Below are positions 35,477-43,505 of a stretch of DNA of 64,000 bases, one piece after another. The number at the start of each line of letters is the position of its first letter. The stretch's first letter is position 1. The notes under the pieces are model-generated. The model was given only the letters and a program-made list of their open reading frames with translations. It searched no databases and had not been told where the DNA came from. A program made the translations under genes and the position numbers. Location of the stretch: the NCBI RefSeq assembly GCF_001424985.1, contig NZ_LMDA01000007.1, positions 1-64,000 of the forward strand, in the 5' to 3' direction. This DNA is from Rhizobium sp. Root1212 (GTDB lineage: Bacteria > Pseudomonadota > Alphaproteobacteria > Rhizobiales > Rhizobiaceae).

Positions 35477-36220
35477 TCAGTAGCACGGCGGAAGGGGATA
35501 GTATCCGCACTGCGGCTGGTTGTAGTACGAATTCGCAGCCGCCGCGCCGATCACCGCACCCGCAGCCACTCCTGCGGCAACAGGCGCGCCGTACCAAGCC
35601 CCGTGATAGGCTGGCGCGTGATAATAACCTCCTCCGACATGGGCGACACTAACGTCGCCAACCCGTGCATAGCCACCGTGAAAACCACCGCCGCCAAAGC
35701 CACCACCACCGAAGCCGCCGCCTCGGAAGTTATCGATAAAGAGCGCTGCCGGCCCCGACGATCCGGCAAGACTTCCTTCCAGAACCGCGATGTCGAAGGT
35801 AAGGGTGGTTCCTTCGAGCTTGGGTGACTTCAATGTGACGACGGCATCGTTTACGTCCGATCCATCGCCACCGAGCACGGACACTGTGGCATTCGGTGGG
35901 TCTACAGCAAAGTTGTCCTTGCCCTCGTCCCACTGCATGATGAACTGCGTGGTCGCGACGTGGCCCGCCGCCCGCACGGGTCGGTCGGCAAAGACGATCG
36001 AGCTTGCCGCCACCCCAGTCAGGATCAGCTTGTCACCTTCGATCTTCGCGCCCGCCGAGTTGATGACGGCAAGCGAAGGAACCGGACCGGTCGGCTTGAC
36101 GGACCCAATCGTCTTCTCCAGCGGAACATGCGGTTTCTTGGCATCTTGAGCAAGCGCTCCAGTGGCCACTACCGCGACGCCGAGAGCCAATGTCATCAGT
36201 CTAATGCGTATGTTGGTCAT
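35477..36220 (-). CDS. Exported glycine-rich hypothetical protein
   Basis: A 247-aa protein with a signal peptide (LGVAVVATGALAQD). The middle (LAVINSAGAKIEGDKLILTGVAASSIVFADRPVRAAGHV) reads like a compact beta domain. A glycine-rich repeat (FGGGGFGGGGFHGG) and a C-terminal segment with Tyr, Ala and Pro follow. I do not recognise the family. It is in the minus-strand series with the cytochrome, HAD and sulfatase genes. Confidence 0.6.
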   Translation of the reverse strand: MTNIRIRLMTLALGVAVVATGALAQDAKKPHVPLEKTIGSVKPTGPVPSLAVINSAGAKIEGDKLILTGVAASSIVFADRPVRAAGHVATTQFIMQWDEGKDNFAVDPPNATVSVLGGDGSDVNDAVVTLKSPKLEGTTLTFDIAVLEGSLAGSSGPAALFIDNFRGGGFGGGGFGGGGFHGGYARVGDVSVAHVGGGYYHAPAYHGAWYGAPVAAGVAAGAVIGAAAANSYYNQPQCGYYPLPPCY

Positions 36221-36248
36221 CGTGATATCCTTGCCGTTCGGCGTCGGT

Positions 36249-37262
36249 TTATTTGCCAGGAAAAATCTGCTTCCAATCGGCCTTCATGTCGACGACCGTC
36301 CAGCCATTGATGGGTGCGATATCGAGCGCCTTGTCGAGCCGGCCGAACGCGCTGTCGCGGTCATAGGCGTATTCACGTTCGGCATCCGTGTGATGAACGA
36401 TTAAGCCGAAACGGGGAGTGGAACCTCCGAGCGTTGTCCACTGCAGCATTTCCAGATCTCCGTCGGAATTGCCGAATGCAGCAATCGGACGGCGGCCGAT
36501 ATACTGGTTGATTGCCACAGGCTTGCCGACCTTGTCGTCGATGAAGTCGACTTGCGGCAAACGCAGGAGCGTCGGCACATCGCCACGCATTTCGAACTGC
36601 GTCTTGATGGTGGATCCGATGACCTGTTCTGGAGGAATCCCGTAGACTTGTTCCGCCCATGGCCTGACGAATTCGACACCGCCGCCGGAAACGATAAACG
36701 TCTTGAAGCCGTTCGCGCGCAGGTAGCCGAGAAGTTCGAGCATCGGCTGGTAGACGAGTTCGGTATAGGGCTTCTTGAACTTGGGATCGCGGGCGCTGGC
36801 GATCCATTCGGTGGCGATCTTCGCGAACTCATCGCTGGTCATTCCGGAATGGGTCGCCATGATCAGCTCGAGCAGACCCTTTTCGCCAGCGGCGGCGAGC
36901 GCCTTCATGTCGTTGTCGAGGACGGCCTTGAATGGTTGCGTGTCTTTCCATTCCGGGTGCTCCGGGGCGATCGTCTTGACACGGTCGAGCGCGAACGCGA
37001 GTTGCACATACATCGGATGCTCGGCCCAAAGGGTGCCGTCATTATCAAAGACCGCGATGCGTTCCAGTTCGGGTACGAAGTCGGGGGTGTTCTCCTTTGT
37101 CACCTTCTCTACGAACGCGACTATGGCTGCCTTCGAAGCGGTGTCATTCCAGGAAGGCAATGCATCCGTCTGAGCGAATGCCGACGCAACGGCAAGCAGG
37201 CTGAACGCCGTACTGAGGGCGATGTCGCGGGAAAATTCGAGGAAATTACGTGCCGTCATCAT
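36249..37262 (-). CDS. Exported HAD-family phosphatase
   Basis: A 337-aa protein with an N-terminal signal-like helix (ALSTAFSLLAVASAFA). AVFDNDGTLWAE (D73 and D75) is HAD motif I, FIVSGGGVEF motif II, a Lys near DKVGKPVAIN motif III and FGNSDGDLEM motif IV, so it should be an active phosphohydrolase, probably periplasmic. The fold resembles phosphoserine-phosphatase-type enzymes. It is followed downstream by the exported glycine-rich gene and preceded by the sulfatase with a terminator between them. Confidence 0.8.
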   Translation of the reverse strand: MMTARNFLEFSRDIALSTAFSLLAVASAFAQTDALPSWNDTASKAAIVAFVEKVTKENTPDFVPELERIAVFDNDGTLWAEHPMYVQLAFALDRVKTIAPEHPEWKDTQPFKAVLDNDMKALAAAGEKGLLELIMATHSGMTSDEFAKIATEWIASARDPKFKKPYTELVYQPMLELLGYLRANGFKTFIVSGGGVEFVRPWAEQVYGIPPEQVIGSTIKTQFEMRGDVPTLLRLPQVDFIDDKVGKPVAINQYIGRRPIAAFGNSDGDLEMLQWTTLGGSTPRFGLIVHHTDAEREYAYDRDSAFGRLDKALDIAPINGWTVVDMKADWKQIFPGK

Positions 37263-37307
37263 TGCAGGCCTCCGTCGAGCAGTGGTCGAACTACAGTTCT
37301 GAAAAAG

Positions 37308-37335
37308 AGAAGGGACCCCGGATCACTCCGGGGTC
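37308..37335 (-). terminator. Rho-independent terminator after the sulfatase gene
   Basis: GACCCCGGA (37314-37322) and TCCGGGGTC (37327-37335) form a perfect 9-bp stem with a 4-base loop. On the minus strand it is followed by a T-rich tail (TCTCTTTTTC). It starts 11 bp after the sulfatase stop, so that gene is probably its own unit. Confidence 0.8.
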
Positions 37336-37345
37336 GCAGCTTTCC

Positions 37346-39010
37346 TTAGTTTCCGGTCGGAGCCGTGATATTGACGCCTTCGGTCTTAAGCTGTTCGCGA
37401 ACCGACTCGAGCATCTGGTACTTCGACAGCTCGATCGGGCCGTCGTAACCCATGCTCTGCAACTTGCGCGGCGGATACTCGATGTAGGTCTTCATCAGGT
37501 CCTTTATCGCCGCGGAGATGGAGACCAGCGTCCAGGTGTGTTCGGTATAGTTGTTCATGAAAACGTCGTAACGTTCCTGCGGATCCTGCAGCAGGTCGAA
37601 CACCTGCGGCACGATGGCGACGTAGGACTGAGCACCCTTCCAACCGAGGTTAGTGTCGACGGCCAGACCACCCGTGGCCTGCCCGTTGTCACCACGTAGG
37701 TTGAAGACGGCCTTATAGTTTCCGACGCGGGCAGCACCCGGTGTCAGTTCGTTCTCTGTGAAGTAGAACCAGTTCTTGCGGGCCGACTTGCCATTGCCAA
37801 GCAGGATCGGCGTCATGTCGTAGCTGTCGAAGACAATCGGCTTGTCTTCGCGGTCATTCGTCGGCAGCGGCACGCCGCCCGTTGCAGCGAAGGTCGCCAT
37901 CAGATCAAGACCGCCGACGATGTCGTGGTTCTTGGTGTCCGGCTTGATCTTGCCCGGCCAAACGGCGATTGCCGGAACACGGTTGCCGCCTTCGCGGACA
38001 GTGCCCTTAGTCCCGCGGAACGGTGTGTAGCCCGCGTCGGGATACACGTCCTGCCATGCGCCGTTGTCAGTCGTGTAGAACACTAGAGTGTTCTTGTCCT
38101 GCCCGGTTTCACGCAGCTTGTCCATGATCCGGCCGATACGCGTGTCGAGCTCGACGACCGAGTCGGCGTACTTGCTCTTCGAGATCGACTTGCCCTGGAA
38201 TTCAGGTGCAGGAAGGTTGGGCTGATGCACCTTCATGAAGTTGACGTTGATGAAGAACGGCTGGTCCGGCGTCTTTGCCGCAGTGTCGAGGAACTCAATA
38301 GCAGCCTTTTCGACATAACCGTCGAAGAACGGAATTCCGACGACGCCTTCCTTGCCGTCGATCACCGGCGTATCGACGTACTGGCCGTTGATCTTGAAGT
38401 CTTCCTTGACCTCGCCCCCGGCTTTTCCGGACAGCGAACCCTTCGTCACCTTCTGGAACAGGGCGCGGGTTTCGGCATCCATATCCGGGAACCAGGTCGG
38501 GTCGGCGTATGTATAGGCGTTGAGGTGATAAAGGCCGACGTATTTCATCTCGTCATAGCCCTGCGCGATCGGCAACGCGTAGTCCGCCTCGCCCAGATGC
38601 CATTTGCCGGTGAAATAGGTGTGGTAGCCGCCGCGCTTCAGCACCGAAGCAAGAGTCCATTCGGCCGCAGGCAGACCCCCGCCCTGGCCCTGGAAGGCTA
38701 CCGTGGTCATGCCGCTGCGGTTCGGTATGCGTCCGGTTTGCATCGCCGCGCGACCTGGGGTGCAGCTCGGCTGGGCATAGAACGAGAAGAAGGTCATGCC
38801 TTCATCGGCCAGCTTGTCGATGTTCGGCGTCGGCATGCCGCGGCCTTCACCGCCGCCATACGGACCAAGATCACCGTAGCCGGTGTCGTCGGAGACGATG
38901 AAAAGAATGTTGGGCTTGGATGCCGATTGTGCGAGCGTGGGGGACATGGCCCCTACGAGAAACGTTGAAGCCGCAAAGGCTCCGAACGAGTAGACGAGAC
39001 GGAAATTCAT
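37346..39010 (-). CDS. Arylsulfatase (type I, formylglycine)
   Basis: A 554-aa sulfatase with a signal peptide ending near LAQSA. NILFIVSDDTGYGDLG holds the metal-binding aspartates (D41, D42). PSCTPGRAAMQTGR is the type I signature in which C83 becomes the formylglycine nucleophile, TGKWHLGE and LVFYTTDNGA are further active-site parts. It hydrolyses sulfate esters in the periplasm. No sulfatase-modifying enzyme gene is in the window, so maturation needs a factor elsewhere. ATG 39010 follows GGAGG; a longer frame upstream is not needed. Confidence 0.9.
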   Translation of the reverse strand: MNFRLVYSFGAFAASTFLVGAMSPTLAQSASKPNILFIVSDDTGYGDLGPYGGGEGRGMPTPNIDKLADEGMTFFSFYAQPSCTPGRAAMQTGRIPNRSGMTTVAFQGQGGGLPAAEWTLASVLKRGGYHTYFTGKWHLGEADYALPIAQGYDEMKYVGLYHLNAYTYADPTWFPDMDAETRALFQKVTKGSLSGKAGGEVKEDFKINGQYVDTPVIDGKEGVVGIPFFDGYVEKAAIEFLDTAAKTPDQPFFINVNFMKVHQPNLPAPEFQGKSISKSKYADSVVELDTRIGRIMDKLRETGQDKNTLVFYTTDNGAWQDVYPDAGYTPFRGTKGTVREGGNRVPAIAVWPGKIKPDTKNHDIVGGLDLMATFAATGGVPLPTNDREDKPIVFDSYDMTPILLGNGKSARKNWFYFTENELTPGAARVGNYKAVFNLRGDNGQATGGLAVDTNLGWKGAQSYVAIVPQVFDLLQDPQERYDVFMNNYTEHTWTLVSISAAIKDLMKTYIEYPPRKLQSMGYDGPIELSKYQMLESVREQLKTEGVNITAPTGN

Positions 39011-39215
39011 CTGAAATCCTCCAGTGAGGTTTGGGTCCGCAGCCGCCAAGCGCGGAAAATCGCTTCCGGTACGTGCCCGTTTTCAATTTACCAAAACAAT
39101 AAATCTGCAAGCCAATACGGTGACGCCTTTCGAGGGGATCGGGCGTCACTGGTGAGCGGCCGGGATTGGAACGCCCACTCAGGCAGGGAAGCTATCCGAG
39201 GTCTCGCACCAGCGA

Positions 39216-39230
39216 TATTGTCCTTTTGGG
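39216..39230 (-). promoter_or_regulatory. CCCAAAAGGACAATA element (variant copy)
   Basis: On the minus strand CCCAAAAGGACAATA differs by one base from the CCCCAAAGGACAATA core found before the second response regulator and before the cysteine-rich gene. It is between the sulfatase and the histidine kinase, 206 bp before the sulfatase start. It may be the binding site of the FixJ-type regulator encoded nearby. Confidence 0.5.
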
Positions 39231-39243
39231 CAAAATCATCATT

Positions 39244-39260
39244 TTTCGACAGAGTCGAAA
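39244..39260. promoter_or_regulatory. Inverted repeat before the histidine kinase
   Basis: TTTCGAC and GTCGAAA form a perfect 7-bp inverted repeat with a 3-bp centre, 68 bp before the kinase start. It may be an operator. Confidence 0.4.
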
Positions 39261-39327
39261 CTTAAAGCGCTGGTTGAATTAGTGATTGCGGCTTGCTAGG
39301 TTCTGCTATCCTTTCGGGGGAAAAGTG

Positions 39328-41211
39328 ATGGGTGTTCTGCGTAACTCGGCCTGCCTGCGGCAGTGGCTCACAAGGGTCGGCGGAATCTGTCTACTCCTGT
39401 TCGTGACAGTCCCAGCAGCGGTCGGTCAGGCATTGACCGAAAACCGCTCTCCACGCGTTTTGGTCCTCTATCCCTATGACGAGCGGATTGCAGCTACGAC
39501 CGTGGCCGGCGAGGCGATCCGGGCGCGGCTGCTGGATGCGACGGGCGCCAAGATCGATCTTTTCTCCGAGTTCCTCGATCTCGCCCGCTTTCCCGACGAA
39601 GATTATATGGACCGGATGGCGCAATTTCTGGTGACCAAATATTCGGGACGAAGCCCGGACGTCGTCATCGCTCTGGGAGAGCAGTCGGCCAAGTTCGTCG
39701 TCACGCATCGCGCCACGCTTGCCGGGGTCGCGAAGATCATCGTTGCGGGGTTCAACAAATCGACTGCGTTGAAGTTAAAAATGCCGCCCGATGTAATCGG
39801 TGCGTTCACTGAGTTCAATATAACAAAGACTGCGGAACTCGCTCGGCGTCTTCACCCCAGCGCGCGACATCTCTTCGTGCTGGGCGGGTCATCGGAGTTC
39901 GACAGATGGTGGTTGGAAACGGCAAAAGCCGACCTGGCCGAGTTCTCGAAAGACTACGACACCACCTATCTTGAGGACCTGACCATCGAAGAGTTCGTCG
40001 CTCAAGCTGCGGCGTTTCCGCCGGACAGCATCGCGCTGGCGTTGACGATCTTCCAGGACCGCAGCGGGCGAAACTTTATCCCGCGGGACGCCATCAAGCA
40101 GATCACCGCCACGGCAAGCGCGCCCATCTTCGGCCCGTACTCGACTTACATCGACTACGGATCGGTTGGCGGAAACGTCGTGACATTCGAGGCGTTGGGA
40201 GAGAGTGTCGCGGATCTGACCCTTGACGCCCTACACGGAAAGCCCATCACCCACATCCAGGCTCCGCACTTCGACGTCGTCGATGCCCGGCAATTGAAAC
40301 GCTGGGGGCTGTCCGAACGCAATCTGCCGCCCGGTACCTTTCAGATGTATCGGCAACCGACTTTTCTGGAACAGTATTGGTTGACGGCCCTCGTGGTCTC
40401 GGCAGTGATCACTCTCCAGAGTGTCTTCATCATCATCCTTCTATTTGAACGACGGCGGCGTCGCACGGCGGAGGTGGAATCCCGGCATCGTCTGCTGGAG
40501 GTTATCCACCTGAACCAGTCGGCCACGGCCGGCGCGCTTTCGGCATCCATCGCGCACGAACTCAATCAGCCGCTCGGTGCGATCCGCAGCAACGCGGAAG
40601 CCGCTTCGATAGTCCTGAGGTCCGCGTGCCCCGACTTGAAGCTGATCGAACAGATTCTAACGGACATCCAGGACGACGATCAGCGCGCTCACGACATCAT
40701 TTCCCGGATGAGAGGCCTTCTCAAAAAAAGAGCCGAAATCGAATGGCAAGAATTCGATCTCAGCGAACTAACCGCAACGGCAATCAAGATTCTTAAAGGG
40801 GAGGCGGTTCGCAGGGGGATCGAGGTAAGCTCGACGCCCGCTAGAGAGCCGTTGCTCGTCCGCGCGGACAAGGTTCATGTGCAACAGGTGGTTCTCAACA
40901 TCGCCATCAATGCGATGGATGCGATGACGAAAGCGGGTAAGGAAAGAAAGCTCACTCTTGAGACGCGGTTGACGAAAGACGCTAAAGCCGAGCTTTCGAT
41001 TTCGGATTCCGGCGAAGGCATCCCGGACGGCAAGTTCGCTGCGATCTTCGAACCGTTCTACACAACGAAGCCGTCGGGGACGGGCCTTGGCCTCTCGATC
41101 GCCCGCACGATCGTTGAGACCTATGGGGGAAGAATAATGGCCTCCAACGGGGGCGACGGCGGGGCCGTGTTCCGCGTGATATTACCGTTGGCAAGAGCGG
41201 AGGCCAGATGA
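39328..41211 (+). CDS. Sensor histidine kinase with ABC-substrate-like periplasmic domain
   Basis: A 627-aa kinase. A signal-like helix is followed by a periplasmic domain (RVLVLYPYDERIAATTVAGEAIRARL, DVVIALGEQSAKFV) like ABC substrate-binding-type sensors, and a membrane helix (WLTALVVSAVITLQSVFIIILL, about 350-372). ASIAHELNQPLGAIRSN holds the phospho-acceptor His (about 410), then NIAINAMDAM, SDSGEGIP and GTGLGLSIA form the ATPase. It overlaps the next response regulator by ATGA, so the pair is a two-component system. GGGGGA precedes the chosen ATG. Confidence 0.88.
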   Translation: MGVLRNSACLRQWLTRVGGICLLLFVTVPAAVGQALTENRSPRVLVLYPYDERIAATTVAGEAIRARLLDATGAKIDLFSEFLDLARFPDEDYMDRMAQFLVTKYSGRSPDVVIALGEQSAKFVVTHRATLAGVAKIIVAGFNKSTALKLKMPPDVIGAFTEFNITKTAELARRLHPSARHLFVLGGSSEFDRWWLETAKADLAEFSKDYDTTYLEDLTIEEFVAQAAAFPPDSIALALTIFQDRSGRNFIPRDAIKQITATASAPIFGPYSTYIDYGSVGGNVVTFEALGESVADLTLDALHGKPITHIQAPHFDVVDARQLKRWGLSERNLPPGTFQMYRQPTFLEQYWLTALVVSAVITLQSVFIIILLFERRRRRTAEVESRHRLLEVIHLNQSATAGALSASIAHELNQPLGAIRSNAEAASIVLRSACPDLKLIEQILTDIQDDDQRAHDIISRMRGLLKKRAEIEWQEFDLSELTATAIKILKGEAVRRGIEVSSTPAREPLLVRADKVHVQQVVLNIAINAMDAMTKAGKERKLTLETRLTKDAKAELSISDSGEGIPDGKFAAIFEPFYTTKPSGTGLGLSIARTIVETYGGRIMASNGGDGGAVFRVILPLARAEAR

Positions 41212-41843
41212 ACCCGGTGATCCATATCGTTGATGATGATCATTCATTCAGGACCGCCGTGGGTCGGCTTTTGTCCGCATCCGGCTATGGGATCGCTCTC
41301 TACGGGTCGGGCGAGGAGCTTCTTGCACGCATTCACGACACCGTGCCCGATTGTTGCATACTGCTCGACCTCGACATGCCGGGGTTGGACGGGTTGGCGC
41401 TGCAGGAACAGCTCATGCAGCAAGCACCACTCCTCCCTGTCGTGTTTCTGAGCGGACATGGGGACATCAAAGCCAGCGTCCGGGCCATGAAGGCGGGCGC
41501 GGTCGATTTTCTGGAGAAGCCTCTGAATGGCACGATCCTGCTCGAGGCCATTGGTCGGTCTTTGCAGCGCGCCGTCGCACGACGAGAGGAATTCGAACGC
41601 AACCACGCCGCCCGGATTAGGCTCGCCAGCCTGACACCGCGAGAAGTCGAAGTTTTGCAACTGCTCGTCCGTGGAACCCTCAACAAACAGATCGCCCACG
41701 CTCTCGGCACGTCGGAAAGGACGATCAAGGCACATCGACACAATCTCATAGGGAAGTTGGGCGCGAGGAATATCGCCGAAGCGGTTTCCATTGCCGAGAG
41801 GTATGGGGTTATAGCGGCTGCCGACGAACACTCGCAGCTTTGA
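41208..41843 (+). CDS. FixJ-type response regulator
   Basis: A 211-aa protein. The receiver has IVDDD (8-12), phospho-acceptor D54 in ILLDLDMPG, LSGHGDI and the conserved lysine in FLEKPL. The output is a LuxR-type helix-turn-helix (LTPREVEVLQLLVRGTLNKQIAHALGTSERTIKAHR). It is translationally coupled to the kinase. A 19-bp repeat just beyond its stop suggests it controls the genes that follow. Confidence 0.9.
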   Translation: MNPVIHIVDDDHSFRTAVGRLLSASGYGIALYGSGEELLARIHDTVPDCCILLDLDMPGLDGLALQEQLMQQAPLLPVVFLSGHGDIKASVRAMKAGAVDFLEKPLNGTILLEAIGRSLQRAVARREEFERNHAARIRLASLTPREVEVLQLLVRGTLNKQIAHALGTSERTIKAHRHNLIGKLGARNIAEAVSIAERYGVIAAADEHSQL

Positions 41844-41844
41844 G

Positions 41845-41863
41845 CTTCCCCAAAGGACAATAG
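41845..41863 (+). promoter_or_regulatory. 19-bp direct repeat, copy A
   Basis: CTTCCCCAAAGGACAATAG, identical to the copy at 42354-42372. It is between the FixJ-type regulator and the single-domain response regulator, 75 bp before the latter. It is a likely activator site or a shared promoter element. Confidence 0.55.
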
Positions 41864-41937
41864 CGGCAGCTTCACACTCGTCATAGGATAGCTGAAGAAA
41901 CGGGGCGGGCTCAGTGTCGATTTGACCCCGGAAAGGC

Positions 41938-42327
41938 ATGCCTTTGGAAACTTCACCCCGTGTCGTGGCTGTGGTCGATGACGATCCCAGCATGCTCAGG
42001 AGCGTCCAACGCCTCCTCAATGCCAATGGTTTCTCAACGGAGGGCTATCCTTCCGCAGAGACCTTCCTCGTCCAGGCTCCACTACAAAACCTGGGCTGCA
42101 CGATTTTCGACATCCAGCTTGGCGGCATGTCGGGTGTCGAACTTTGGCAGCATCTGAAAGAGAGCGGAAGTGACCTTCCGGTGATCTTCATCACGGCACT
42201 GGAAGACGAAACGCTGGAGCGGGCTGCGCTCGAAGCCGGGTGCGTCGCCTATCTGCGCAAACCATTCCCGGCAAAATCATTGATCGCGGCGGTCAACACC
42301 GCGCTGGTTAGCTTGCCTCCGGGTTGA
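41938..42327 (+). CDS. Single-domain response regulator
   Basis: A 129-aa receiver domain with no output domain. VVAVVDDDPS, phospho-acceptor D58 in TIFDIQLGGM, FITALEDE and the lysine in YLRKPFPAKS are all present. It may act as a phosphate sink or as a partner of the kinase encoded upstream. It lies between two copies of the 19-bp repeat. The gap of 94 bp after the FixJ-type gene suggests its own promoter. Confidence 0.85.
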   Translation: MPLETSPRVVAVVDDDPSMLRSVQRLLNANGFSTEGYPSAETFLVQAPLQNLGCTIFDIQLGGMSGVELWQHLKESGSDLPVIFITALEDETLERAALEAGCVAYLRKPFPAKSLIAAVNTALVSLPPG

Positions 42328-42353
42328 CCGCAAATGCGAGAAATGTGCCCCGA

Positions 42354-42372
42354 CTTCCCCAAAGGACAATAG
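42354..42372 (+). promoter_or_regulatory. 19-bp direct repeat, copy B
   Basis: CTTCCCCAAAGGACAATAG, identical to copy A. It lies 99 bp before the start of the cysteine-rich protein gene, at a distance similar to that of copy A (75 bp) from its gene, so both may be promoter-proximal sites. Confidence 0.55.
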
Positions 42373-42470
42373 ACGAAACTTCGATCTTGGCTCACACATC
42401 AGCACAGCGCGGACGTTCCGTCCGGCAGAGGAATGCACTCGACCCACCAATTCGGATCGGATACCCGCCT

Positions 42471-42896
42471 ATGCACACTCGTCTTTCATTCGTGGCAGGA
42501 GCCACACTTCTCGCACTTCTTTCTTTGACCTCGGCCAGTCGGGCGGAGACCATCAGCTTCGCCGATGCCGTCACGACGCTCGCAACTGACTGCGGCTCCG
42601 ACATCAAGAAGCACTGCAAAGGGCTCAATCTCGGAGAGGGAAAGATCCAGGCCTGCCTCGAGAAGAACGCCGGAAAGGTCTCACCGACCTGCACCGCGAC
42701 GCTCGCTAACGTCACCGCCTCGATCAAGCAGAGGCTTGCGGCCCAATCGTCGTTCGTAAAAGTGTGCGAACATGACGCCGCGCAATACTGCAGCGGCGTG
42801 AAGGGAGAGGGCAACCTGCTTTCATGCCTGGTGAAAGCCAAGCGCGTGAACGAACGCCAGTGCGGCCAGGTCATCACAGATGCCGGATGGCGTTGA
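42471..42896 (+). CDS. Exported cysteine-rich-repeat protein
   Basis: A 141-aa protein with a signal peptide (FVAGATLLALLSLTSASRAE) and a cysteine-rich region of two related halves: DCGSDIKKHCKGLNLGEGKIQACLEKNAGKVSPTC and VCEHDAAQYCSGVKGEGNLLSCLVKAKRVNERQC. This is the cysteine-rich (GLG1-type) repeat, seen in small periplasmic proteins of rhizobia. The function is unknown. The start at 42471 leaves out a non-conserved upstream extension. It has the 19-bp element upstream. Confidence 0.75.
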   Translation: MHTRLSFVAGATLLALLSLTSASRAETISFADAVTTLATDCGSDIKKHCKGLNLGEGKIQACLEKNAGKVSPTCTATLANVTASIKQRLAAQSSFVKVCEHDAAQYCSGVKGEGNLLSCLVKAKRVNERQCGQVITDAGWR

Positions 42897-42921
42897 GCGT
42901 CCAGACGAAGGGAACGTCCAC

Positions 42922-43338
42922 ATGGATAAAATCCGTATCACCGCGATGCTTTCCGCAGGCCTGATGTTATTAGCAGGTAATTCACTGGCCCAGGATCTGA
43001 GCGACAAGCAACTCGTCCGCACGCTTGGCCGGGTTGAGGGGGCCGCTCCGGCGATCGACATCGCGATCCTCGTAGAGGAAGCATCCGCCAGCGCTGGCAA
43101 GGGCGTCGCCAGCCTGCCGCATTGGAAGGAGCTATCGAAACTGTCCCAGCTCATCGTCGAGATCGACTTCGAGAACGATTCAGATGTAGCAGGATGCGCA
43201 AAAGATCACGATGCTCTTTCACAGCGCGACAGACAGCCGACAATAGAAATTTTGGCGGAGCTAAAGGACGCCGCGCTGAAGGCTAAGCGGCCGCTACCCT
43301 TTTTAAATCCATCAGCCCGCAGCACCCTGCAAGTGTAG
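42922..43338 (+). pseudogene. Truncated OmpA-family-like protein
   Basis: A 138-aa frame with a signal peptide (MLSAGLMLLAGNSLAQ). LSDKQLVRTLGRVEG, AIDIAILVEEASASAG and HWKELSKLSQLIVEIDFENDSD resemble the linker and first strand of OmpA-type peptidoglycan-binding proteins. After residue 88 or so (DVAGCAKDHD) the similarity stops, whereas the family needs about 90 more residues. The rest (RQPTIEILAELKDAALKAKRP) seems unrelated, so it may be a fusion at a recombination point. It is at the edge of the metabolic insert. Confidence 0.5.
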
Positions 43339-43505
43339 GAACGTGGGCGTCTGCTTTCCGCGTTGAGCGTATGGCAGCCGACAGTCCGCAGGCGGCCCCA
43401 TTTCGGTCATTGTCAAAGGCGACAGGCCCAGACTTGTTCACCGCAGATGGTTGACAGGCTTGAACTTGTTTTGCGATCGACCCACACCAATCGTCTGAAT
43501 TCAGA

